NCBI GenBank assembly: GCA_025451145.1
Contig: JANWKX010000012.1
Span: forward strand, 1 to 11,672
Source of the DNA: Vampirovibrionales bacterium
GTDB lineage: Bacteria > Cyanobacteriota > Vampirovibrionia > Vampirovibrionales > JAGQHJ01
Direction of reading: 5' to 3'
Length of the DNA stretch: 11,672 nt
The first letter of the stretch is position 1, and each line of letters opens with the position of its first letter. Made by a program: the position numbers and the translations under genes. Below, in pieces: positions 1 to 5,792 of the stretch. The notes under the pieces were generated by a model, which was not told where the DNA came from, made no database searches, and worked only from the letters and a program-made list of their open reading frames with translations.

Positions 1-294
1 ATTCTGGAAAGCGGCACGCTACCCATTGAAGCCTATGAAAGACTGTATCAACAATTGTATGGGCCACAAATTTTATCAAAAGCTAAAAAGCCCTTAAAGC
101 TTGATACAGGCTGTCAGGATATCCGTTTTGATCTTTTTGCGCATTGGAAAGGACATCGTTCCTCATTGCTGCCTTCGAGATCATCTTTAACTGAAATCGC
201 CGAATTTCCGCCACCGCCTTTTAAAGAATCAAGAGATGACACCATTGCCTATTATCAAAAACGCCTTGACCAACATCTTAAGCAACAGCATTAA
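1..294 (+). CDS. C-terminal fragment of an unrecognised protein
   Basis: The reading frame is open from the first base of the window to a TAA at 292-294, giving about 97 residues of C-terminus; the true start lies to the left of the window. The visible part is mixed charged and hydrophobic, with a proline run (FPPPPF, about residues 71-76) followed by a short charged tail rich in Gln, His and Lys (QKRLDQHLKQQH). There is no membrane segment and I recognise no family motif. A TTG at 55 could be read as an internal start, but the frame continues upstream without a stop and there is no ribosome binding site before it, so a truncated gene is the better reading. Nothing downstream is co-transcribed in an obvious way: a 244-base AT-rich gap follows. 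Function unknown. Confidence 0.7.
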   Translation: MLESGTLPIEAYERLYQQLYGPQILSKAKKPLKLDTGCQDIRFDLFAHWKGHRSSLLPSRSSLTEIAEFPPPPFKESRDDTIAYYQKRLDQHLKQQH

Positions 295-317
295 TAATTT
301 TGTTTTTTATTTTCGAG

Positions 318-399
318 TAAAGCTTTAATTCACTACTAGAAACTTCATAAGCTTTATTTTTTAAATTTAAGTACTTTATTTTCCCATTAAAGCTTTTAA
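318..399. repeat. Three AAGCTT-centred palindromes in an AT-rich intergenic gap
   Basis: The 244-base gap between the first two genes (295-538) is very AT-rich and contains no gene. It holds three short near-palindromes with the same core: TAAAGCTTTA (318-327, perfect), ATAAGCTTTAT (347-357, one mismatch) and TTAAAGCTTTTAA (387-399, near-perfect). Their centres are 29 and 41 bases apart. A further AAGCT lies at 466-470. They could be operator sites for the downstream gene, but AT-rich DNA throws up such palindromes easily, so the call rests only on the repeated core. Confidence 0.35.
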
Positions 400-478
400 G
401 TCGCTTAAGATTTTAAAATTCATTTTCTTATAAGCATAACTTCATATAAATAATGTAGTGTCTAGAAGCTGTTTTGCC

Positions 479-506
479 TTGCGCTTTGCTGAAATAAAAG
501 TATAAT
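479..506 (+). promoter_or_regulatory. Candidate sigma70-type promoter for the coiled-coil gene
   Basis: A perfect TATAAT at 501-506 is preceded, after a 16-base spacer, by TTGCGC (479-484), which keeps only the TTG of the -35 consensus. Transcription would start near 513, leaving a leader of about 25 bases that contains the strong ribosome binding site AGAGGAGG (524-531). The -10 match is strong, the -35 weak. Confidence 0.5.
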
Positions 507-538
507 TTTATATATTGTTAAGTAGAGGAGGCATTAAG

Positions 539-1141
539 ATGGCAGCGATTTCTGAAGGGACTTTAGCCAGTCCGGAACGCATTAAGATTTTGCTAGAAGA
601 GGCTGAAGAAGAGCTTGTAAAGATTCAACCCAGGATTGATGAACTTGAACAAATGGCCCAGGAATTGCGTGAGCTGAAACAAGTGAAGCAACACCTGATT
701 ACATTAAAAATTAGTTTGTCTACTTTAATTGATACCATTACTCAACCTAATGTTGAAGTAGATTTAGTGGGGGCTGGCTTAGAAGATTTTGCTGGTTTAA
801 ACTTTAACAATACTTCATTTAAAGAATTAAGTGCTTTAAAAACGTTTCGCCCGGATGAAGCATTTCATCAAGCGGATAAAATTCTGAAGCAAAAACAGTC
901 CTTAAATTATGAGATGTTCAAGGCCGTGGTATTTAAAGGCGGAAAGGCTTCAACGGAAGAAATCAAAGCCTATCTGGTTGAATGCGACGCGAAGCAACCG
1001 CAGACTGGCGAAGGGTTCGAGAATGTTTCGCTCAGTGAAATCTCTTCCAGAGCCAACTACCTCGTGAGAAAAGGGATTTTACATCCATCAGGGCGTGGTT
1101 CGTTTTATTCCACACTCGGCTGGGTTGATCCCGAAAATTAA
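539..1141 (+). CDS. Unknown protein: coiled coil plus winged-helix-like C-terminus
   Basis: A 200-residue protein of no family I recognise. The start chosen is ATG 539 because AGAGGAGG (524-531) sits 7 bases before it; an in-frame TTG at 515 would put this motif inside the gene. Residues about 8-65 are charged, with a heptad-like pattern of leucines, isoleucines and glutamates, and are predicted to form a coiled coil. Residues about 70-95 are hydrophobic and glycine-containing (VDLVGAGLEDFAGLNF). Residues about 120-200 look like a winged helix: a helix near EMFKAVVFKGG, a helix in EEIKAYLVE, a possible recognition helix LSEISSRANYLVRKG, then a wing-like strand turn (GRGSFYSTLGWV). There is no signal peptide or membrane segment, so it is probably cytosolic. 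Dimerisation through the coiled coil and DNA binding through the C-terminus are inferences; a protein-protein adaptor is equally possible. Confidence 0.85.
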   Translation: MAAISEGTLASPERIKILLEEAEEELVKIQPRIDELEQMAQELRELKQVKQHLITLKISLSTLIDTITQPNVEVDLVGAGLEDFAGLNFNNTSFKELSALKTFRPDEAFHQADKILKQKQSLNYEMFKAVVFKGGKASTEEIKAYLVECDAKQPQTGEGFENVSLSEISSRANYLVRKGILHPSGRGSFYSTLGWVDPEN

Positions 1142-1204
1142 GGACAAATTCAACTTATTCATTAAACCTAATAGGATAATAAGAGTTCAGATTTTTTTGC
1201 CCTA

Positions 1205-1233
1205 TTGAAAACAAGGGCTCGAGTTTGTATACT
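1205..1233 (+). promoter_or_regulatory. Strong sigma70-type promoter for the GH130 gene
   Basis: TTGAAA (1205-1210) and TATACT (1228-1233) each match the -35 and -10 consensus at five of six positions and are separated by exactly 17 bases. Transcription is predicted near 1240, giving a leader of about 57 bases. It also shows that translation cannot begin at the in-frame TTG at 1225, which lies inside the promoter, and supports the start at 1297. Confidence 0.65.
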
Positions 1234-1296
1234 ATTGCTCTACGGTTATCTTTTTCAGCAAAAAAGCGACGACATATGGGAGTCGAGGAGGGAATC

Positions 1297-2505
1297 ATGC
1301 GCTATGGGGTTGGCATTCCGGTATTGGGAAAATCATTTTCGCAATATCGCGGTTCAACGAGATTGAATTCAGAACCATTTCTCAATCGAAGAGGTCTCAG
1401 CACTTTATCCACGCTACAAGATCACGATAGATTTTCGGGTGCGACTACGGTTCAAAAAGGGGTAGCGCAATATAAAAAACTAAAAATAACCAGCCATATG
1501 GCCGTTGCCGCTATAACACCTGATGATGTTGGCATGAATGTCCAAGCCGTTTGTAACCCTGGCGCGACAGAAAACCCTGAAGGTGGCGTTGATCTCTTGG
1601 CTCGTGTCATTCTAGGGCATGATTATCCCAGAAAACCTTTCGCGTCACATCTCTACTTGATTCACAGTGATGATGGCATTGTTTTTGATAAACCCCACCC
1701 CCTCATCCAATCCACCCCTGAGTTTGACTATGGCTTTGAAGATCCCAGGATTTCAAAAATCGGGAGGGACTATTACATTGTAGCCACTGGTTATGACGGA
1801 AACATGCCGCATATCTGCCTGTTTAAAACCAGGGATCTGAAAAGCCCTCTAACCGGCCCCATTCTCATTGGCCCTGATGGTGTCGATGACAAGGATGCGT
1901 TTTTCTTGCCGGAGAAGGTCCGTGTTGGTTCAAAAGAAAAGTTTATGTTCTTCCACCGTGTCGGGGAAACTGGGAACATTCAGTATCTTTTGCTCGATTC
2001 CATTGATCAATTGCAAAGCCGGGACTTCTGGAAAGAACAACTGTCACCGGAAAACCTTAAAAAACACACGCTATTAGCCCATCGAGAAAACCCTTATCAG
2101 ACCGACTGGCAGTTGAAGCTTGGCGGCGGCCCACCCCCCATAAAAACCAAAGACGGCTGGATATTCTTATACCATGCCTCTGATGCAACCGGGGTGTATC
2201 GTATGGGGATTGCGCTTTTAGACCTGAAGCAGCCTTGGAAGGTCATAGCCCGAAGCCCTGACTTTATTATGGAGCCGACCAAAGGCTTTGAAACCACCGG
2301 TAAGGTACCGAATGTTGTCTTCCCGCAAGGGGTTGTCACCATGCCGGATCCAGCCGCGCCGGATAACCCGGACCTATATATTTATTACGGGGCTGCGGAC
2401 AAACACGTTGGCTTGGCGAAGGTCAAAATCAACACCCTATTGGATTACGTCAAGCAATTTGACGCCAAGGGAAGGCCTGTCCCCCCGTCTGCTGAAGCCT
2501 CTTAA
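1297..2505 (+). CDS. Glycoside hydrolase/phosphorylase family 130 protein
   Basis: A 402-residue member of GH130, a five-bladed beta-propeller family that mostly phosphorolyses beta-mannosides (mannosylglucose, mannooligosaccharides, N-glycan core units), with some members being hydrolases. Family signatures run in order: FEDPRI with the likely general-acid Asp at residue 149, DKDAFFLPEK at about 198-207, KLGGGPPP from Lys274, then GWIFLYHAS, YRMGIALLDL, EPTKGFETTGKVPNVVFPQG and YIYYGAADKHVGLA, which close the propeller. Length is within the usual 300-400 plus range, with an N-terminal extension of about 60 residues of lower similarity. ATG 1297 is chosen because GAGGAGG (1285-1291) lies 5 bases upstream. 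There is no signal peptide, so it should act in the cytosol on imported or endogenous glycans. It stands alone: no transporter or other glycan enzyme adjoins it, so the substrate cannot be inferred from context. Phosphorylase versus hydrolase is undecided. Confidence 0.92.
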   Translation: MRYGVGIPVLGKSFSQYRGSTRLNSEPFLNRRGLSTLSTLQDHDRFSGATTVQKGVAQYKKLKITSHMAVAAITPDDVGMNVQAVCNPGATENPEGGVDLLARVILGHDYPRKPFASHLYLIHSDDGIVFDKPHPLIQSTPEFDYGFEDPRISKIGRDYYIVATGYDGNMPHICLFKTRDLKSPLTGPILIGPDGVDDKDAFFLPEKVRVGSKEKFMFFHRVGETGNIQYLLLDSIDQLQSRDFWKEQLSPENLKKHTLLAHRENPYQTDWQLKLGGGPPPIKTKDGWIFLYHASDATGVYRMGIALLDLKQPWKVIARSPDFIMEPTKGFETTGKVPNVVFPQGVVTMPDPAAPDNPDLYIYYGAADKHVGLAKVKINTLLDYVKQFDAKGRPVPPSAEAS

Positions 2506-2587
2506 TAATCGCATCGCCAACAAGTCTCTTTAATTCGTCATTATTTAAGGTATGCTCAATATCAAGAAAAAATGATAGGAGCTTACG

Positions 2588-2920
2588 ATGCAGTTTATTA
2601 TCATTGCTCAGGATTATACGGATGATCAGGCCCTTAGCAGACGTTTGGCCTGTCGAAATGAGCATTTTCAGAACATTAGACCCCTAACAGACAAAGGACA
2701 TTTTTTGTTAGGAGGGGCAATGCTCAACGACGCCGGAGAGATGGTGGGATCTGTTTTGGTGTGTGATTTTCCCTCAAGAGAAGCCATGGATGAACTTTGG
2801 CTTCAACATGAGCCTTATCTCACGCAAAAAGTCTGGGAACTTGTCGAAATTCGACCCTTTAACGCAGCATTACTGGGAGAAAAGATGTTTCAGCAGTTGT
2901 TAACCGCACCCTGCGCGTGA
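2588..2920 (+). CDS. YciI-family protein
   Basis: A 110-residue protein with the YciI-like (YCII) ferredoxin-type alpha-beta fold. The signs are the opening strand MQFIIIAQD, a helix ending in RNEHFQNIR with the conserved His (residue 26), the turn LTDKGHFLLGGAMLND, the strand GSVLVCDFPSREAMDEL and the C-terminal VELVEIRPFN-like strand (here WELVEIRPFN). The family includes small enzymes and proteins related to muconolactone isomerase, but most members have no known reaction; none should be assigned here. ATG 2588 is preceded by TAGGAG (2576-2581). It lies 82 bases after the GH130 stop on the same strand and could share its transcript, as no convincing terminator lies between. No signal peptide; cytosolic. 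Confidence 0.88.
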   Translation: MQFIIIAQDYTDDQALSRRLACRNEHFQNIRPLTDKGHFLLGGAMLNDAGEMVGSVLVCDFPSREAMDELWLQHEPYLTQKVWELVEIRPFNAALLGEKMFQQLLTAPCA

Positions 2921-2965
2921 TCCTCTTAGATGTCTTGTCTATTGAAGAATCCGCCAACTAGTCAG

Positions 2966-2994
2966 TTTAACTCCTGAAACGGACACCCTACAAT
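2966..2994 (+). promoter_or_regulatory. Candidate promoter for the HU gene
   Basis: TTTAAC (2966-2971) and TACAAT (2989-2994) are separated by 17 bases. The -10 box matches five of six consensus positions, the -35 box three of six. Transcription would start near 3001, giving a long leader of about 145 bases before the HU start codon. Confidence 0.4.
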
Positions 2995-2996
2995 CA

Positions 2997-3009
2997 ATAC
3001 GATTCGTAT
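2997..3009. promoter_or_regulatory. 13-base perfect palindrome at the predicted HU transcription start
   Basis: ATACGA-T-TCGTAT is a perfect inverted repeat with a one-base centre. It begins three bases after the candidate -10 box and covers the predicted +1, a position where a bound repressor would block initiation. This is an inference from position and symmetry only; no known operator consensus was recognised. Confidence 0.35.
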
Positions 3010-3049
3010 AGATGTATTCATAAGCGCTTGGTTAATCCGGCCATTTGTC

Positions 3050-3075
3050 TGCTGAGTGGTGTTAGCCAATCAGCA
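3050..3075 (+). other. Hairpin in the HU leader
   Basis: TGCTGA (3050-3055) pairs with TCAGCA (3070-3075). After a single G/A mismatch, TGG (3057-3059) pairs with CCA (3066-3068), leaving a six-base loop TGTTAG. The stem lies about 70 bases before the HU start codon and is not followed by a T-run, so it does not look like an intrinsic terminator. It might influence stability or translation of the HU message. Confidence 0.4.
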
Positions 3076-3145
3076 ACCTTATTCATCATGTGAATTTGTG
3101 TATTGGTAGGAGGATACCAGCCAGATAGAAAGGGGATCGAGCAAT

Positions 3146-3424
3146 ATGAATAAAGAAGAATTGGTTCAGGAAATCGCCCATAAAACCAGCGCCTCTCAAA
3201 AACAGGTTTCTGATATGTTGAACGCCATGATAGATACCGTTCAAACACAAGTCGCCAGAGGGGATAAAGTGACTTTGGTCGGCTTTGGAACGTTTGAATC
3301 CCGGAAACGATCCGCGCGAACCGGGCGAAACCCTAAAACCGGTGCAGCCTTACAAATTTCAGCCAAGACTGTTCCGATCTTCACAGCCGGCAAGAAATTT
3401 AAGGATGAGGTTGCCACTCGGTAA
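3146..3424 (+). CDS. HU-family nucleoid DNA-binding protein
   Basis: A 92-residue histone-like protein of the HU/IHF family; HU dimers bend and wrap DNA in the nucleoid with little sequence preference. The N-terminal helices carry MNKEELVQEIAHKTSASQKQ, and the core strand KVTLVGFGTFESRKR is typical. The DNA-gripping arm is present with ARTGRNPKTG, including the tip Arg61-Asn62-Pro63 where the proline intercalates. The closing strand and helix are VPIFTAGKKFKDEV. Length and motifs favour HU over IHF. ATG 3146 follows AAGGGG (3130-3135) by ten bases, a rather long spacing. It is transcribed alone, after a 225-base gap holding a candidate promoter, a palindrome and a hairpin. The sequence resembles cyanobacterial-type HU, but that is an impression. 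Confidence 0.95.
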   Translation: MNKEELVQEIAHKTSASQKQVSDMLNAMIDTVQTQVARGDKVTLVGFGTFESRKRSARTGRNPKTGAALQISAKTVPIFTAGKKFKDEVATR

Positions 3425-3702
3425 ATTCAATTTGGCAAACAGAAGTTCATCAAAAATAAAGCATGTAGAAGGATTGCCAGTCTTGAATCAGTCTTTTCCA
3501 GTCGGAAAAAGACTTTACTGGATTTAGGGGTTTGAAAACAATGAATAGGCCTGTGTCTTTCGGTAAATCGAGATGGCCGGAACTATTGAGATGTCTTAAC
3601 ACTTTGTGATGATTGCTAAACCTTAAGAGTTTTTTATCGATGATTTTCCTACGGCAAAATGCCTGCTGTGTTCAATTAACATGAAGGCTAGGGAAAAAGA
3701 AG
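3425..3702. other. Intergenic gap between HU and the TPR metalloprotease
   Basis: This 278-base gap holds no gene. Its one clear structure is an imperfect hairpin: AGTCTTTTCC (3490-3499), loop AGTC, GGAAAAAGACT (3504-3514), with one bulged A. It lies 65 bases after the HU stop. It could end HU transcription, but the bases that follow (TTACTGG) are not a T-run, so an intrinsic terminator is doubtful. No convincing promoter for the next gene was found. Confidence 0.4.
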
Positions 3703-5691
3703 ATGAGACCTTGGTTTTCGGCTGCGATTTGTCTTTCAGCGATTTATATCCTGTCTACTGCTGGGCTTAGTTTCGCAAACAACGGCCATATTATCCAGAC
3801 CTATAATGCGGGGATTGCGGCCCAGAATAATCATGACTCGGCCCAAGCTGAGACGCTGTTTAGAAAAGCCCTTCAAGAGGCAGAAAGTACCCACGATCCC
3901 AATATCGGGACTATTGCCAATGCCCTTGCAGGGATCTATTTTCAAAGGAAAACATTTCCAGAGGCGAAACATTATTATGAGATGGCCTTTGCCTGGTTTA
4001 ACAAGCAACCAGCCCAGAATATGGTGCTAAAAGGGAATATCTTGAATAATTTGGGCGCCATTTATCATCAGGAAAAGCAATGGGACAAAGCCAAATCGTA
4101 CTACAATCAGGCCATCGCAATTCTTCAAAAGACTGGCCCTCAAGGCGCAGCAACCCTTCAAACGGCCATGAAGAATCTGAGCGAATTGAATCGATATTTG
4201 ACAGAAAATAACCCTCAGACCAAAAGTATTTATGAGAGAGGTCGGTCGGCTTTACAATCCGAACAGTACGAGGAAGCAGAATCCCTCTTACAAGAGGCCT
4301 TAAAGAATGCTCCTCCCAGTGATGCCAACTATGGCAATATTCTGGATGCCTTGGGAAAAGTGGCGAATCTGAAACATCACTATGATGAAGCCGCTGGTTA
4401 TCTTGAAAAAGCGTTATCGGTCAACGAAAAAAAATTTGGGGCAGACTCGCCTAACCTGACAACAACCCTGACAGCTTTGGCTGAAGTTTCTTTTGCTCAA
4501 AATAAGATCGTGGAAACCCAGAACTTGTGTAACCGAGCCATAGCCATTCAAAGTCATCAGCGCAACCCGGATGAAGGTAACATCCGCCATTTGAAAAAAA
4601 TCCTGTCTCACATCCAGGAGATTGATGACAAGCCGGATTATATGGCCGAACAATTGAAAGAGACCACCCGTTGGAGTGACCACACCAAAGCCATTGTGGT
4701 TTACACCGGAGCAGGAGAGCGACTCCCTTCCTGGAAACCCGAATACACCGAATTGGTTAAGCAGGCCTTTCAGGAGTGGCAACAGGCTATTGATAATCGG
4801 TTGGTCTTCCAGTTTTCAGATAGACCCGATCAGTCGGATGTCAAAATTGTCTGGTTTGAAAAGCCGTTATCCAATACCAATAACGATGATGGCGAGCTTC
4901 ATGTGATGGGCCAGTGTAATGATCAGGTATGGAACCACTACATCCGGCAATCCAATCTGAACTTAAGCCTGACCTACAAATCGGGTCTGCCCATCAATCC
5001 CCATGAGCTACACGCCATTGCGCTCCATGAAATTGGGCATCTCTTGGGCATTAAGGGCCATAGTAAGAACCCTGTCGATATCATGTACTGGGAATCGACG
5101 GCCAATGACAAAATCTCCGCCAGAGATATCGCCACCTTCAAGGGGATATATAACCAGCCTGCCGTGAACACAAACCCTAACGGCATTCATTTGAACGAGT
5201 TTAACCAGTTTGCAGCCATGGCGGATGCCGGTGCAGAGGCGTTTAACCAAAAAGATTATCGTCAGTCATACGATATCTTAAAAAATGCGCTGTCTCTCTA
5301 TCCCAATGACGATAAAACGCTCTATTGGATGGGTCTGAGCGCTTTAAACATGAAGGATTACACAGATGCGACCCAATGGTTTGGCCGTATCCATAACCCG
5401 AAATTTGAATCCCAAGCCCAACTAAACGCTTATATGGGCTATGCTTTAGAAGGCGAGGCCCGCCAGGAACAAAATAAATCCGGACAAATTACCACCGAGG
5501 CTGAAGCCAAATATACCCAGGCCTTGAACTATTTAAAGCTGGCGATGGCAGATCCCATGCTGCCTGCCCAGGATAAGCTAAATGTTTCCGAGCATATTGC
5601 CCAGGTTGAAAAACGCCATGATCCGGCAATTGTTCAGGTGAATACCATCTCGATGCCCAAGACTGACGATGTCATCATCTGGGCCAACTAG
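3703..5691 (+). CDS. Exported TPR protein with embedded zinc metalloprotease domain
   Basis: A 662-residue protein. Residues 1-25 form a signal peptide (hydrophobic stretch, likely cleavage after SFA), so it is exported. Residues about 28-310 hold tandem TPR helices (for example TIANALAGIYFQRKTFPEAKHYYEMA and GNILDALGKVANLKHHYDEAAGYLEKAL). Residues about 320-490 form a matrixin/metzincin-like protease: the zinc site HEIGHLLGIKGH starts at His442, with catalytic Glu443, His446 and His453, and a Met-turn follows at Met461 in DIMYW. The third zinc ligand is one residue further on than in the usual HExxHxxGxxH. Residues about 505-630 return to TPR-like helices. ATG 3703 follows an AGGGA-type ribosome site. 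The TAG stop lies in the end of a repeat element shared with the convergent gene. Substrate unknown; TPRs may recruit it. Confidence 0.9.
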   Translation: MRPWFSAAICLSAIYILSTAGLSFANNGHIIQTYNAGIAAQNNHDSAQAETLFRKALQEAESTHDPNIGTIANALAGIYFQRKTFPEAKHYYEMAFAWFNKQPAQNMVLKGNILNNLGAIYHQEKQWDKAKSYYNQAIAILQKTGPQGAATLQTAMKNLSELNRYLTENNPQTKSIYERGRSALQSEQYEEAESLLQEALKNAPPSDANYGNILDALGKVANLKHHYDEAAGYLEKALSVNEKKFGADSPNLTTTLTALAEVSFAQNKIVETQNLCNRAIAIQSHQRNPDEGNIRHLKKILSHIQEIDDKPDYMAEQLKETTRWSDHTKAIVVYTGAGERLPSWKPEYTELVKQAFQEWQQAIDNRLVFQFSDRPDQSDVKIVWFEKPLSNTNNDDGELHVMGQCNDQVWNHYIRQSNLNLSLTYKSGLPINPHELHAIALHEIGHLLGIKGHSKNPVDIMYWESTANDKISARDIATFKGIYNQPAVNTNPNGIHLNEFNQFAAMADAGAEAFNQKDYRQSYDILKNALSLYPNDDKTLYWMGLSALNMKDYTDATQWFGRIHNPKFESQAQLNAYMGYALEGEARQEQNKSGQITTEAEAKYTQALNYLKLAMADPMLPAQDKLNVSEHIAQVEKRHDPAIVQVNTISMPKTDDVIIWAN

Positions 5692-5792
5692 AACTTTTTC
5701 GGGAAACGTACATGACGGGCATCTGCGTTGTCGCTGCGCTGCTCGCTCCTAGCATTTGTTCCGCTCTGAACATTTCCCAGGCAGGTTCTTAG
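5688..5792. repeat. Intergenic inverted-repeat element, copy A (short form)
   Basis: About 104 bases fill the whole gap between two convergent genes. The left end reads TAGAACTTTTTCGGGAAA. The right end on the minus strand reads TAAGAACCTGCCTGGGAAA. These form terminal inverted repeats. The TAG at 5689-5691 is the stop of the protease gene and the TAA (minus strand, 5791-5789) is the stop of the glycosyltransferase gene. Read on the minus strand it aligns with copy B at 8692-8900. The inner part matches 45 of 57 bases without gaps (5688-5744 against 8843-8899) and the outer part aligns with one gap. It contains GC-rich AGCGCAGCG-like sequence and no open reading frame. It may act as a two-way transcription terminator or be a miniature mobile element. 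Confidence 0.75.

Noticed and set aside
1192..1218. Possible intrinsic terminator after the coiled-coil gene (T-run with a GCCC...GGGC hairpin)
   Set aside because: The seven T residues (1192-1198) come before the hairpin (1199-1218) on the plus strand, the wrong order, and the hairpin overlaps the GH130 -35 box. A weak CTTATT/AATAAG pairing (1154-1183) ahead of the T-run is too distant and AT-only.
1225..1296. N-terminal 24-residue extension of the GH130 protein from a TTG at 1225
   Set aside because: The TTG overlaps the predicted -10 box, and a strong ribosome site sits directly before ATG 1297.
3018..3248. Minus-strand open frame across the HU leader and start
   Set aside because: It overlaps the HU gene antisense and has no family resemblance or start signals.
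3490..3514. Rho-independent terminator for HU
   Set aside because: The stem is acceptable, but no T-run follows (TTACTGG), so it is listed only as a hairpin within the gap.
4414..4782. Minus-strand open frame of about 122 codons inside the TPR metalloprotease gene
   Set aside because: It lies fully opposite a well-supported gene, has no ribosome site or recognisable domain, and its composition mirrors the codons of the sense strand. The shorter opposite-strand frames in gpmI, ppsA, GH130 and the glycosyltransferase were rejected for the same reason.
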